From a virus, in IMG/VR virus record IMGVR_UViG_3300031974_003055, positions 1 through 50,259 of that record: a stretch of 50,259 nucleotides of DNA, one strand, 5' to 3'. Of this stretch, positions 34,102-42,934 are shown in pieces (within the stretch, counting starts at the first letter, position 1; each line of letters opens with the position of its first letter). Position numbers and translations under genes: made by a program. The notes under the pieces are model-generated. The model was not told the origin of the DNA, searched no databases, and saw only the letters and a list, made by a program, of their open reading frames with translations.

Positions 34102-35003
34102 TAGTACTTAGGTGCCTGCTTGAAGTTTTTTCTGATCACACCAAGGACATCATCTTTAGAGAATGAGTTAATGCGTGCCCTCGCCTTTCTTCTTTCGTTG
34201 TAATACTCTGCCCGTGCTCTGCCTTTTTCAGCAAGAGAGACATTGCGCTTACGCTCACATACCTTGTAATAAATATAGCAGCGCAGAGCTTCCTCTGCAT
34301 ATACATGCACCAAGGGATTGGTGCTACGCGCTTCATCTGAAATATACTCAAGAACAATCTCTGTTGTGTTGGAGTTTGTTGCAAGCTCCAATCTAAACTG
34401 ATCGAGATTCAATCTGTATTCGCCCGCACCAACACCCCCACCTAATCCATACAATGCACCTAAAGTATTTTCATACAAGTAGTTTCTGAAAACATCCTCC
34501 CTTAGCTCTACAGAGCTGCTACCCGCCTGTCCAGCCGTGGCGCCCTTGCTGTCCTCTTTGTTTGGAATAAGGTCAGCATTTTGCTGAATCATAAGGGGCG
34601 GCGTAGCGTCGCCTGCGGGTGTTCCTGTGTACCCCTCTGAATCTTGAAGAGTTCCGCCAGTTCTGTCAGCTACAATCTTTTGCGAAAAGTTAAGGTTTTT
34701 GTTTTGGCGCATCACACGGATGACGCCGTCTTCATCCACTACACCCACTTTGGTTAGGTCAACAAAGTCTTCAGGCAAAGCGACTGTATCGTTTGTAGAG
34801 TCAATACTAAGCTTTACAGATTTGATTCTGGTGGTTACATCAAAGCCAAACTCTCTTATACCGCGCAAAGCAATGTTGCGGACAGTAACGTCAGAAGCGT
34901 TTGAAATATGATCATCCTCGTCAAGCGTAATAAGAAAATCATCAATAATCTGACGAAGGGGTACATACGTCATCCCCTTTGTTGAATAGTCTACGTATGC
35001 CAT
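34101..35003 (-). CDS. head-tail ring/adaptor protein, 300 aa
   Basis: The N-terminus (YVPLRQIIDDFLITLDEDDH; IRNIALRG-like helix) and the helical C-terminus (AEEALRCYIYYKVCERKRNV; RARAEYYNERRKARARI) match the pattern of P22 gp4/tail-tubular-type adaptors and crAss-like ring proteins: helix, beta domain, then a long Arg/Tyr helix. It would sit under the portal and dock the tail. It lies between the second ring candidate and the nozzle gene, with TAATG overlaps on both sides. Confidence 0.7.
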   Translation of the reverse strand: MAYVDYSTKGMTYVPLRQIIDDFLITLDEDDHISNASDVTVRNIALRGIREFGFDVTTRIKSVKLSIDSTNDTVALPEDFVDLTKVGVVDEDGVIRVMRQNKNLNFSQKIVADRTGGTLQDSEGYTGTPAGDATPPLMIQQNADLIPNKEDSKGATAGQAGSSSVELREDVFRNYLYENTLGALYGLGGGVGAGEYRLNLDQFRLELATNSNTTEIVLEYISDEARSTNPLVHVYAEEALRCYIYYKVCERKRNVSLAEKGRARAEYYNERRKARARINSFSKDDVLGVIRKNFKQAPKY

Positions 35004-35803
35004 TACTTCTTAACTACTTTAGGAGCGACCTTTATCATAAAGGGATCTCTAAGATTGATTCCAATCATAGATGTAATTTCTTCCATCAGCTCAGGAAACA
35101 TGTCAAGAGGAAGATCGAAGTTTCTACTGTTTCTCAAATCAACACCAGCAGATTGAACTTGATTACTTAGGATAGATATGTTTGGGCTTGAAAAAGTATC
35201 AACTGAATTTGCAGCAAGCGTACCTGCCATAATGGTTCTAGAGGAAGGAGTCCTATAGTAAGTAAGCCTAACGTTATCAGACACCTCATCCATTTCAGGA
35301 AACAGCTCTATGTTGTTTGAAATAAGTGCAACAGGAAACTCTTTTGTAGGAGCAGAAAGACTACTTCTTAGAATCCTTGCCATATCTCTGGAGTTGTACA
35401 CAAGCTCAAAGTTCTTGACTCCAGCCTTATCCTCTGTGTCAAATATGGATATGACAGAGTAACAATCAGCAGGCTTTCTAATTGCCTGAGTGTCAATGTC
35501 ACTTCCAGAGGATGTAAATACAGGCTGGTCTAACTGATCTCCTTCTCTTGATACCAGTCGAATTGTTTTTTCATAATTCGACATAAAGTTTTTGTACTTT
35601 ACCAACAGTGAGTCTGACTCTGCAAGATCAATACCTCTCATCCTTGCATTCTTTGCTGCAATCATCTTGTCAGCAATCTTTACGAACACATTGTTCTGTG
35701 CTGCGGCAGCAAAGGAGTTAAACACCTGTGGAGTTACAAAGCCCTTTTGGTCCTGGTTCGACAAATCGCGAACAGCATTGTACACTTCTACTACAGATAT
35801 CAT
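35003..35803 (-). CDS. second head-tail ring/adaptor protein, 266 aa
   Basis: The ATG at 35803 gives MISVVEVYNAVRDLSNQDQK. The longer TTG start at 35824 is rejected because it would lie in the terminator. The fold pattern (N-terminal helices, beta core with LTYYRTPSSRTI, C-terminal PELMEEITSMIGINLRD) resembles ring proteins found between capsid and tail genes of crAss-like phages. It is downstream of its own terminator and -7 box pair. Function is by position and pattern. Confidence 0.65.
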   Translation of the reverse strand: MISVVEVYNAVRDLSNQDQKGFVTPQVFNSFAAAAQNNVFVKIADKMIAAKNARMRGIDLAESDSLLVKYKNFMSNYEKTIRLVSREGDQLDQPVFTSSGSDIDTQAIRKPADCYSVISIFDTEDKAGVKNFELVYNSRDMARILRSSLSAPTKEFPVALISNNIELFPEMDEVSDNVRLTYYRTPSSRTIMAGTLAANSVDTFSSPNISILSNQVQSAGVDLRNSRNFDLPLDMFPELMEEITSMIGINLRDPFMIKVAPKVVKK

Positions 35804-35807
35804 ATAG

Positions 35808-35815
35808 CAAATATA
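35808..35815 (-). promoter_or_regulatory. late -7-like box TATATTTG
   Basis: TATATTTG on the minus strand lies four bases before the ATG at 35803 and directly after the terminator of the upstream gene. No -33 TTG is present at the proper distance. The transcript would be nearly leaderless. Confidence 0.45.
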
Positions 35816-35845
35816 CAAAAACAAAAGAGGCCCCTAAGGGCCTCT
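35812..35845 (-). terminator. late-arm terminator after 284-aa gene
   Basis: On the minus strand the stem AGAGGCCC / GGGCCTCT with loop TTAG (35826-35845) is followed by TTTGTTTTTGT. It ends the transcript of the gene at 35849-36703 just before the promoter-like box at 35808. Confidence 0.85.
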
Positions 35846-35848
35846 CTT

Positions 35849-36703
35849 TTACAGCTTTGCAAGCTCTGATTCTATTCGATCTAAAACAAGAGATCCCTTT
35901 TCTGTTAGACAAAATCGAGTCATAACATCTAGTGTGTCCATGCCTGCAGGAGTACTTACAATCAACTTATTGCTGTCGTGCCAGTAGCACCCATTAGATT
36001 TTGACGTTAGTATTTGATAGTCAAAACACTGCTGCACCATTGCTCGCGTCTTGACTTGAGGGGAGTCAAAGGCCTCGATAAAATTTTGCGGAGACCTTTT
36101 TGCAATACGCAACAAGTTGTGACGAATCTCACTAGACTTAGCGCTTGTGTTTACGCCAAAGAACATTGCCACTGGAATAAGGTCTGTAATATCTGTGTCT
36201 CTGACTTTTGATACAGCATCGTAAACCTCAAACTCCTTGACCAGCTCTTCTTCTGCGTCTTTTGTTTTGTCAACGATTCTAAACACATTTCCTCCGTTCA
36301 GCTCATTGTCTGGATGAAGCTCCATAAACTTTCTCAAGTTGGGCTGCTCAGCTCTTACAAAAAGTCTGCCTGATCTAAACACAATGGATCCACGGACAGC
36401 GTTAGAGCTTTGTTCGTCCATCCAAATAGACGGCTCATTAGGGCAGTACCTCATGGTTCTTACAGTGTCCCGTTCTTTGTCATACACGGTGACATTTGTC
36501 TGCTTCACCAAGTAAGCAATACCTGCTTTGCGATCAATAATGTATTCAACATTTTTGTTGTCACGCTCTTTTTCCTCCCACTTTACAAAGCTCGAATCTT
36601 TTTTCTTTACGGGAGCTGGTGGTTCAAGAACTGAAGTGTCCTCCATCTGAGGTGCCTGGGCTTTTTTAGGTCTTCCAGGAGACCGTCTAGTTTGTTGTGC
36701 CAT
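35849..36703 (-). CDS. hypothetical structural protein, 284 aa
   Basis: A basic, Pro-rich N-terminal tail (RRSPGRPKKAQAPQ) leads to a mixed fold with YIIDRKAGIAYLVKQTNVTV, SGRLFVRAEQPNLRKFMELH and a helical C-terminus (LTEKGSLVLDRIESELAKL). No domain recognised. It lies between the lectin-like head protein and the ring proteins and is closed by its own terminator. A head-completion or DNA-contacting role is possible, the basic tail being the only hint. Confidence 0.6.
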   Translation of the reverse strand: MAQQTRRSPGRPKKAQAPQMEDTSVLEPPAPVKKKDSSFVKWEEKERDNKNVEYIIDRKAGIAYLVKQTNVTVYDKERDTVRTMRYCPNEPSIWMDEQSSNAVRGSIVFRSGRLFVRAEQPNLRKFMELHPDNELNGGNVFRIVDKTKDAEEELVKEFEVYDAVSKVRDTDITDLIPVAMFFGVNTSAKSSEIRHNLLRIAKRSPQNFIEAFDSPQVKTRAMVQQCFDYQILTSKSNGCYWHDSNKLIVSTPAGMDTLDVMTRFCLTEKGSLVLDRIESELAKL

Positions 36704-36715
36704 AATTAAATAGAA

Positions 36716-38065
36716 TTAAGAAATTGGTTTGTATAAATCATGCAGATCCTGGGCAAGAGAAGCTGCATTTTCTGTTCCTATGTCTTTTTGAATAACGCCA
36801 AATCTGGCGATGTGGCCTGTGAATTTAGGAGACGGAGCATTGGGTGCACCACCAAAATTCTTGATAGCAAGAACCCCATCCAACCTTCCAGATTCATTCA
36901 GCGATCTAGATGCACTTTCCTCATCTAAAGTTGTTGGGGGCGGTGCAGACACTAACCCGTACTCAGACGTAACTGTTCTTGTGGTTGGGGATGTTTCTTC
37001 TTTTTCAAGCGTAGAAATAATTTGACCAGAAGCATCGTGGATAAAGATCACATTGTCTTTAGCCCTTCTTACTACAAGAACTTGCATTGTTTCCACGTCA
37101 GCTTCATCAGTCACAGACTGAGGCGGATTGCCTGGCGCTTTGGCGGGATCTCCCGTGAAAGTGTCGAATCTAATCGCAAACAAATTTTCAGATGCGTCTG
37201 ACTCACTTCCGCCTAAACCAAATGACGTAGCGTCATCACCACCAAACACATTCCCCCTTGCGATCCTGCCATTGTTTAAAGTAAGAATGTCTGATGGCGT
37301 GTTGGACAAAACCATGTACATCGTGAAGTCATCACCAACCTCAAGCTGATTGGCCAGAATAAAGTACTGAGTGGTAGTCACATCAGCAGCCACAGTAGCA
37401 ACACCGCTTCCTTCCCTTCCAACGGTTGTAAGCTTTGTTGGCGTTCCATTTACAGATGCGTTGTAAGTGCTACCGCCCGTACCAGAGTTTGTCCAACCAT
37501 TAATGCTGACACCTGCACTTACTGTAATACCTGACTCGTTGAAGTCAACTATGGGCTTGTTTTCAGATGACTCAAAGTCAATCCCTTGTATAGTGTTGGG
37601 CGTTCCAAACGCTGTAGCAGCGGTTCCACCAATGAATGTCTTGGTTGACTTCTTACCCGTAGCTCTTTCCACTGGGTTTTTTCTGACCTGAGAGACAACG
37701 TCAGAAATAGAATCTAGATTGAGGTTACTCAGGTTTGAAAAGCCTTCAACCGCATCAAACTTTAAGATGTTGTACTTGTTGTCTGATCCCACAAACCTCA
37801 TGATGTTTTCAATAACATCCATCTCCTTCCCTTCTTCACAAGACACAGTGACGCTAGACTTCTGCATAGAGTCTCCGTCCACAAGGTTGTTGTCCTCGTA
37901 AGGCGTGGCGTTGTTGAACACCATTCTAATGCCACCTTGTTCTGCTGTCATAAATGCAAGGAGATCAGCAGCAACCCCAAAAATATCAACCCCCTCACCT
38001 GTGTCAGATGCGAAGGTGCTGGCCTTGCTCACTTCTTTTCTTCTAAATAGGAAGAACTTTTTCAT
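36716..38065 (-). CDS. head fibre/decoration protein with lectin-like domain, 449 aa
   Basis: Residues 1-120 (MKKFFLFRRKEVSKASTFAS, then SVTVSCEEGKEMDVIENIMR) form an N-terminal domain I recall from marine phage structural proteins. Residues 160-449 look like a concanavalin A/LamG lectin fold: ILANQLEVGDDFTMYMVLSN, LFAIRFD, VIFIHDASGQIIST and the typical ending KFTGHIARFGVIQ...LAQDLHDLYKPI. Such domains bind sugars and decorate heads or fibres. It has its own TATATTTG box and lies two genes after the capsid protein, so a head-surface fibre is likely. Confidence 0.65.
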   Translation of the reverse strand: MKKFFLFRRKEVSKASTFASDTGEGVDIFGVAADLLAFMTAEQGGIRMVFNNATPYEDNNLVDGDSMQKSSVTVSCEEGKEMDVIENIMRFVGSDNKYNILKFDAVEGFSNLSNLNLDSISDVVSQVRKNPVERATGKKSTKTFIGGTAATAFGTPNTIQGIDFESSENKPIVDFNESGITVSAGVSINGWTNSGTGGSTYNASVNGTPTKLTTVGREGSGVATVAADVTTTQYFILANQLEVGDDFTMYMVLSNTPSDILTLNNGRIARGNVFGGDDATSFGLGGSESDASENLFAIRFDTFTGDPAKAPGNPPQSVTDEADVETMQVLVVRRAKDNVIFIHDASGQIISTLEKEETSPTTRTVTSEYGLVSAPPPTTLDEESASRSLNESGRLDGVLAIKNFGGAPNAPSPKFTGHIARFGVIQKDIGTENAASLAQDLHDLYKPIS

Positions 38066-38081
38066 TGCATTTTATTCCTTA

Positions 38082-38089
38082 CAAATATA
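38082..38089 (-). promoter_or_regulatory. late -7-like box TATATTTG
   Basis: TATATTTG on the minus strand, 16 bases before the ATG at 38065 and right after the terminator at 38088-38121. It is followed by TAAGGAAT, a possible weak ribosome site. No -33 element. Confidence 0.45.
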
Positions 38090-38121
38090 GTAAAAAGAAA
38101 AAGGCCCCCGTAGGAGCCTTT
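38088..38121 (-). terminator. late-arm terminator after 370-aa gene
   Basis: On the minus strand AAGGCTCC / GGGGCCTT (one G-U pair, loop TACG) at 38101-38120 is followed by TTTCTTTTTA. It closes the gene ending at 38142. Confidence 0.8.
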
Positions 38122-38141
38122 CTCGTATCATGCATCTACAA

Positions 38142-39254
38142 TCAGTTTACCTTACGGCTAATCTTTTCGTAGTGAACTCTAATTGCTTTAGCAGACCCAG
38201 TCAAAGCCTGAACCCCCACGAAAGGCTTCAGGGCAACGTTGTCTGTGATTGCTGCGCTACGAGTAGTTCCTGCAGTTACAGCAACACCTCCAGCAGTAGT
38301 TTCAGTTGTGATGTTGTACTGAACCCCATCCACAAATACAGCAGCTTTTCTTGCAGAATCAATTTGAATCCTCAAATCGTACTTCGTATTTGCAGCGACA
38401 GCAATACCAAGGTCACTAATTCTATCAGCGCCTCCCCTGCTAAAAGCAACATGCAAGTTGGCATTGGTGGTCAAAGCCCCCATGTCGTCGTTTGAAGAGT
38501 ACAAGAAGTAAATTGAATCAGCATCAGTTGCATAAACAGGAGTGTTTGTCAGCTTCAGTCCAGCAAAAAATGCAGTGTCAGCAATAGACGCCCCAGTAGT
38601 AATGCTTGCAGCAAAGTCAACTTCGTTCTGAGAATCAAATACGCCAGCGACACCAAGATAGCTTTGATTTGAATCTTCATGAGGCTGGATAATCGCCGCA
38701 TCATTGTCAGCACCCGCAGTAGTCAAAGTAACACCCCCGTACTCGTGGTCAAACGTGCAAAGAGCTGTGGTCATGTTTGTTCCAGCAACCTCAAAGTTTC
38801 TGTTGGCTGCTCTAGCAACTTCAACTGTATAAGCTGCATCAAAGTCAGCATTCAAGGCGGGACGCTGCAAGAAGTATTCTTCATGAATCCATCTGTCAGT
38901 ACCCTTCTTGATGTCATTTGTCATTCCACCTTCAGCCTGGTTAAAGACTCTCCAGCTGACGTCGTTCCAAAACAGAGTGCACATTTCGCCGTCTTCAGAC
39001 AACGTAATGGACCCCTGATCTGAATCAAAGTCTGTGGTAGCGTCCACCAGGATTTCATTTGCGGAACCCTTTTTGATCACGGTAACGAGTGATCCAGGAA
39101 CGGTGCCATTGCCAATCGTGATGGTTTCACCAGCAGCAGAAGAATCAACTTCAATGTAGCTCGTCAATCCATCCCAAGCCGTGCTGCTGCCAGCGCCAGT
39201 CACTGACTGCTGAGCACCCTCCAGAACTATTGGGAAAATATGTTTAGTAGACAT
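38142..39254 (-). CDS. putative head decoration/fibre protein, 370 aa
   Basis: Residues 1-110 are beta-rich and resemble a virion-anchoring domain (TSYIEVDSSAAGETITIGNG, MCTLFWNDVSWRVFNQ). The remainder is a single beta-sandwich with an embedded-ligand look (FFAGLKLTNTPVYATDADSI, YDLRIQIDSARKAAVFVDGV). It ends HYEKISRKVN. It follows the major capsid gene, separated by a weak terminator, so it is probably a head decoration or fibre protein. Confidence 0.6.
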   Translation of the reverse strand: MSTKHIFPIVLEGAQQSVTGAGSSTAWDGLTSYIEVDSSAAGETITIGNGTVPGSLVTVIKKGSANEILVDATTDFDSDQGSITLSEDGEMCTLFWNDVSWRVFNQAEGGMTNDIKKGTDRWIHEEYFLQRPALNADFDAAYTVEVARAANRNFEVAGTNMTTALCTFDHEYGGVTLTTAGADNDAAIIQPHEDSNQSYLGVAGVFDSQNEVDFAASITTGASIADTAFFAGLKLTNTPVYATDADSIYFLYSSNDDMGALTTNANLHVAFSRGGADRISDLGIAVAANTKYDLRIQIDSARKAAVFVDGVQYNITTETTAGGVAVTAGTTRSAAITDNVALKPFVGVQALTGSAKAIRVHYEKISRKVN

Positions 39255-39261
39255 TCTTTCT

Positions 39262-39300
39262 TTTTTAAAAAGTTAGGGGCAGGGGCAAAGCCCCCACCCT
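39262..39300 (-). terminator. weak terminator after major capsid gene
   Basis: On the minus strand GGGGC-TTT-GCCCC (39282-39294), with further G/C pairing outside, is followed by CCTAACTTTTTAAAAAAG. It would lower transcription past the highly expressed capsid gene without stopping it fully. Confidence 0.55.
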
Positions 39301-39313
39301 TCACTTTGGATTA

Positions 39314-40771
39314 TTACGATCTGATAAGGACGTGCTGGTTAGCAGCGCGAGTCAACAAGCACACTTCAGAACGGTAGTGGAAGGTCATCACATCGCGACC
39401 AGCGTCACCGTTAGTGTGACCCATGATTCCGCCACCAGTCACCCAGTGCTCCATCTCACGGCTGTAACCATTAGAGGCCTTGTACTTCATCTCCAAGGCA
39501 GGAGCAGACACGCCAGTGCGGGCATCAGCAACGCTAGTCAATGGGCACATGACACCTTTGAACTTACCGCTGTTAGGAGCTCCCAACAAAGAAGGATCGT
39601 TCAAGAGCTTGAAGTCGTGCTTGTGGAAGGTGTATCCGCCACGAGTAAAGGACTTGAAGCCCAACTTGACAGCCATGTCAGCATCGTTGTTAAAGGCACC
39701 AAACTGACCAGGCAAGCCTGCAGTCACCTGTGTAGCAACACCTGAAGCCAACATGTCGTCAATAGCCAAATCTTGTGATCTGTTGACGTACATAGCGTAT
39801 TCAGACACGGCTCCGTTTGCGTCAAGCTCAGCAATCAAAGCGTCAAAGTCAGCCAATGCTTGCATTTCACCCGCCACTTGAATACCTCTGTCCTGCAATG
39901 CAGTGATGTATCCTTCAGTGCCTGCAAAGTTTGAGTTTTTTCCAGTGGTGTTTGCAGTGGTCTCAACAATGTTGACTCCAGCATTTTGCTCACCAAACAA
40001 CAAGATCATTTCACGACGATCCTCAAAGCGCTTACGAGCTTCTTGCTCACCGTACATGAACCAGCGGTAGTCGCCATTGCCAATGTTCACGTATCCAACG
40101 TTGGTGGCTTGAGAGCCATTCACCTGGAAACGATCCTTGACGATAGCGTAGCTGTTGATGCGACGCTTCACATTTGGCTCCATGAAGTTGGCAGGCTGCT
40201 CTGAACCCTGAGAGTACATGTTTCCAATGTGGATCAAAGTACCGCCATTGGTGTTGTCAACGTCACCAATCACAACGTTAGTTCCGTCGAGTCTTGCAAA
40301 GGTGTGACCTGTCTGAGAGTCAGCGTCCAGTCCTCTGTACACCAAACGCACACCAGTTTCTGGCTCCAAGAAGATATCACCCTTCTCGAAGTCTGCGGAA
40401 CCAACATCAGTAGTGCCATCTTCGATTTCAAGGTTGGCCTCAGTAATTACCAAAATGTCTGGAGTGGTGCCCGTGACGACGGAGAACCCAGAAGAATTGT
40501 AGTTCAAGCGTCTGTGACGACGACCCACTTCGTAAAATTCAACCTGATCAGAAGCGCCAGCTGAAGAGACAGCACCAGTCAGTTTCAAAAAGCCAGTGAT
40601 GCCCTGATCACCGTAAGTTTCAACGAGAAGCTCTGACACATCAGGCTTACCCAATTCATTCACACCAGACGCAGCAGCGTTCAAGAGTTCACCAATCGCA
40701 GAGTATTTTTCTGGATTTGTAGCGATGCTTTGAACCGCCTCGTTATATGTAGCACCAGTTATAGTTGCCAT
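39314..40771 (-). CDS. major capsid protein, 485 aa
   Basis: A 485-residue protein directly after the scaffold gene, as in crAss-like phages, whose capsid proteins are near 490 residues. Features include N-terminal helix EKYSAIGELLNAAASGVNEL, YRWFMYGEQEARKRFEDRRE, ADMAVKLGFKSFTRGGYTFH and the C-terminal strand FHYRSEVCLLTRAANQHVLI. That last motif (Y-R-S-E...R-A-A-N-x-x-V-L) recurs in capsid proteins of this group. An HK97-type fold is inferred. A terminator-like hairpin follows. Confidence 0.85.
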   Translation of the reverse strand: MATITGATYNEAVQSIATNPEKYSAIGELLNAAASGVNELGKPDVSELLVETYGDQGITGFLKLTGAVSSAGASDQVEFYEVGRRHRRLNYNSSGFSVVTGTTPDILVITEANLEIEDGTTDVGSADFEKGDIFLEPETGVRLVYRGLDADSQTGHTFARLDGTNVVIGDVDNTNGGTLIHIGNMYSQGSEQPANFMEPNVKRRINSYAIVKDRFQVNGSQATNVGYVNIGNGDYRWFMYGEQEARKRFEDRREMILLFGEQNAGVNIVETTANTTGKNSNFAGTEGYITALQDRGIQVAGEMQALADFDALIAELDANGAVSEYAMYVNRSQDLAIDDMLASGVATQVTAGLPGQFGAFNNDADMAVKLGFKSFTRGGYTFHKHDFKLLNDPSLLGAPNSGKFKGVMCPLTSVADARTGVSAPALEMKYKASNGYSREMEHWVTGGGIMGHTNGDAGRDVMTFHYRSEVCLLTRAANQHVLIRS

Positions 40772-40783
40772 AATTTTTTAGTT

Positions 40784-41914
40784 TTAGATTTTAAAAGACA
40801 TCTTATTTGACTGGCCTTTAATTATTTGTTTTAGGCCAGCAACAAGTGGAGAAACTTCTTGACCTGTATTTCCTGTTTGAGGAGTATCCATAGATACGTT
40901 GGCTGCTGTAGTAACCACGTTGCGCTGACCATCGCTCATGCCTTGTTTGTACGCGGACTGAATAATTTTGTCTACGTTATCAATCAAAGCCCTGTGCGAA
41001 GACAGAGTATCGTAATCCCAGCTTCCGTCCTCACGGACATACGGGTCAAAGAATTGCTCTAGACGAGCGTTTTTGCTCTTGAGCTCTGACTTGTAAGAAT
41101 CGTCAAGAGAAAAAGTAAAGGACTTTTCGTTACCCAGGTCGAACTCCAACCCAGTAAGCGAATCTACTTCTCTTTCCATCTTGCTGATCCATTCATCGTC
41201 GATGAAGCCCTCAACATCTCCCGTGGGTTGCTCTTCAGCCTGAGGGGCTGCGTAAGAATCGCGAAGAGAACTAATCCCTTGCTTTGCTTCCGCTCCATCA
41301 ATCTTCAGTTGCAACTGAGACATGCGAACTTCCTCGTCTGAGTACATGTCAGAATCGAGCTTGTATTTGCTCTGAACCAACAAGCCTACTTCGTCTTGCG
41401 TAAGGTTGGGATACTTAGAGGCCATGTTGATTCTAACAGCGGTTAAATCGTCCATCTCAGACGGATTCAACGACTGGTATGCGAACCAATCTTCTGGCTT
41501 TCTACCTGTTTCCTCAACGAACTTAGCAATAGCTTCAACTCGTTCATCCAAAGCGCGTTGCGGCTCCGCCTGGTAAGTCAAGTCATCAAATGAGCTCACG
41601 TCTCTACCCAGCCTCTCGCTGAGAAATGAGAAGACAGCGCCTTCGATTTCTTGATCTGAATACTGCGGCGAAGCAGCGGGGGTTTCTTGTACAGGTGCAG
41701 GTTCTGGATCTACATAAGGCGTAGACTCCATTGGCTGCTCAGGCTGTGGGGCCTGTGGTTGATTGTCTGGCGTAGGCTCTGGTTGAGGGACAGCTGGCGG
41801 GACGTTGTCCTGCACAGGTGCTGTCTCTTGAACTGGTGCAGCGGCCTCTGACGCCATAGACTGTTGCAACGCCTCTGGGCTGTCAACAATCTCAAACTTT
41901 GAAATATTTTCCAT
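40784..41914 (-). CDS. scaffolding protein candidate, 376 aa
   Basis: An acidic, Pro/Gln/Glu-rich low-complexity region (residues 20-105, e.g. PAVPQPEPTPDNQPQAPQPE) is followed by charged helices (EGAVFSFLSERLGRDVSSF; VGLLVQSKYKLDSDMYSDEE) and a basic C-terminal end (IKGQSNKMSFKI). Composition and place just before the capsid gene match scaffolding proteins of crAss-like and other podoviruses. No protease domain is seen. Confidence 0.75.
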   Translation of the reverse strand: MENISKFEIVDSPEALQQSMASEAAAPVQETAPVQDNVPPAVPQPEPTPDNQPQAPQPEQPMESTPYVDPEPAPVQETPAASPQYSDQEIEGAVFSFLSERLGRDVSSFDDLTYQAEPQRALDERVEAIAKFVEETGRKPEDWFAYQSLNPSEMDDLTAVRINMASKYPNLTQDEVGLLVQSKYKLDSDMYSDEEVRMSQLQLKIDGAEAKQGISSLRDSYAAPQAEEQPTGDVEGFIDDEWISKMEREVDSLTGLEFDLGNEKSFTFSLDDSYKSELKSKNARLEQFFDPYVREDGSWDYDTLSSHRALIDNVDKIIQSAYKQGMSDGQRNVVTTAANVSMDTPQTGNTGQEVSPLVAGLKQIIKGQSNKMSFKI

Positions 41915-41939
41915 TTAAATTAAATTTTGTTTTTCTATA

Positions 41940-42533
41940 TCAGGGACCAAAGTAGCAGATTATGCCTGCAGCTGATGCACTAGAAGCAATAGATGCTGAA
42001 GTCCATCTTCCATAGATGGTCATGCCCTTTGGGAACACTTGGCTTGTGTCAATCACTTGGCCCCCAGCTCCCTCACCGCCGTTGGTGTCTGGATTAATAA
42101 ACACAAAAAACTCGTTATTCGTTACGAGGCTAGTTTCACTAACTTGAATTTCATTTGCGTTATCACCATCAGGGTCGAGTGCTGTGACAGTACCATGCGA
42201 AACGCCAGTTGTTTTTTGAAAAACTTTATCTCCAATCTTAACGCCAGAGGCAGCATTCGTGTCGTCAAATATTATTTTGTTTGTGCTGCCTGTGCCCTGA
42301 TTTACGCTTCTTTCAAACTGCCCTCCGTCGTTTGCTGCGGAAGCGAAGTTGAACACTTTGCCAGGATCCTCCGCTACAAGAGTATCAAATGAGCTGTCAG
42401 CAAGAAATGCTATTGCAACAATAACCAAACCTTCAGGAGGAGTAATTACATTACTGTCTGTATCGTGAAACGCAGATCCATACTGCCCAAATGCAACCTG
42501 ACTGGCCGCGCCTTGATTTGAAATATTAGCCAT
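41940..42533 (-). CDS. putative capsid decoration protein, 197 aa
   Basis: A beta-rich 197-residue protein (SNVITPPEGLVIVAIAFLAD, KIGDKVFQKTTGVSHGTV) ending MTIYGRWTSASIASSASAAG. I recall the TPPEG...TIYGRW layout from head proteins of marine phages. It lies just before the scaffold gene and directly after two paralogous small beta proteins. Confidence 0.6.
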   Translation of the reverse strand: MANISNQGAASQVAFGQYGSAFHDTDSNVITPPEGLVIVAIAFLADSSFDTLVAEDPGKVFNFASAANDGGQFERSVNQGTGSTNKIIFDDTNAASGVKIGDKVFQKTTGVSHGTVTALDPDGDNANEIQVSETSLVTNNEFFVFINPDTNGGEGAGGQVIDTSQVFPKGMTIYGRWTSASIASSASAAGIICYFGP

Positions 42534-42934
42534 TATCCAAGAGTTGTATCAGGGTCGTCCGCTCCAAAGACAACAAACTCAACCAGTTGGTTGACTTTAG
42601 TTCCGTATGCCTTATATGTTTTATTGTGGGGGACGGGAATGTAACAAAATTCACCACCGCCAATCTTAGCTACATCGCCTGTATCTGTAGAGTTGTGAAT
42701 GTAGATGTAGTCTTCTAAGTCTGTAGCCAAGTTTCTAAGGTAGAGATATGCAGCGATTGTCTTATCGCCAGCCTTATAGATCGTAATGTCGTCAGAACCA
42801 GCTGATGTGCCTTTAATTTTAGCCCTTATAACTACGCCAGAATCAGCGCTAAAATTTTTATTCGCGGTAACATTTACTGGAGTCGCTAGGACATCAGCAG
42901 ACGATACAGTCAAAGTTGCCCTAACAGTTCCCAT
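42533..42934 (-). CDS. small beta structural protein, 133 aa, tandem paralogue B
   Basis: This 133-residue protein aligns along its length with the gene just upstream: LTVSSADV, YLYLRNLATD, GGGEFCYIPVPHNKTYKAYG, LVEFVVFGAD against the same strand order there. It is a small beta-sandwich-like decoration or tail-chaperone candidate. The two genes overlap by one base. Confidence 0.6.
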   Translation of the reverse strand: MGTVRATLTVSSADVLATPVNVTANKNFSADSGVVIRAKIKGTSAGSDDITIYKAGDKTIAAYLYLRNLATDLEDYIYIHNSTDTGDVAKIGGGEFCYIPVPHNKTYKAYGTKVNQLVEFVVFGADDPDTTLG

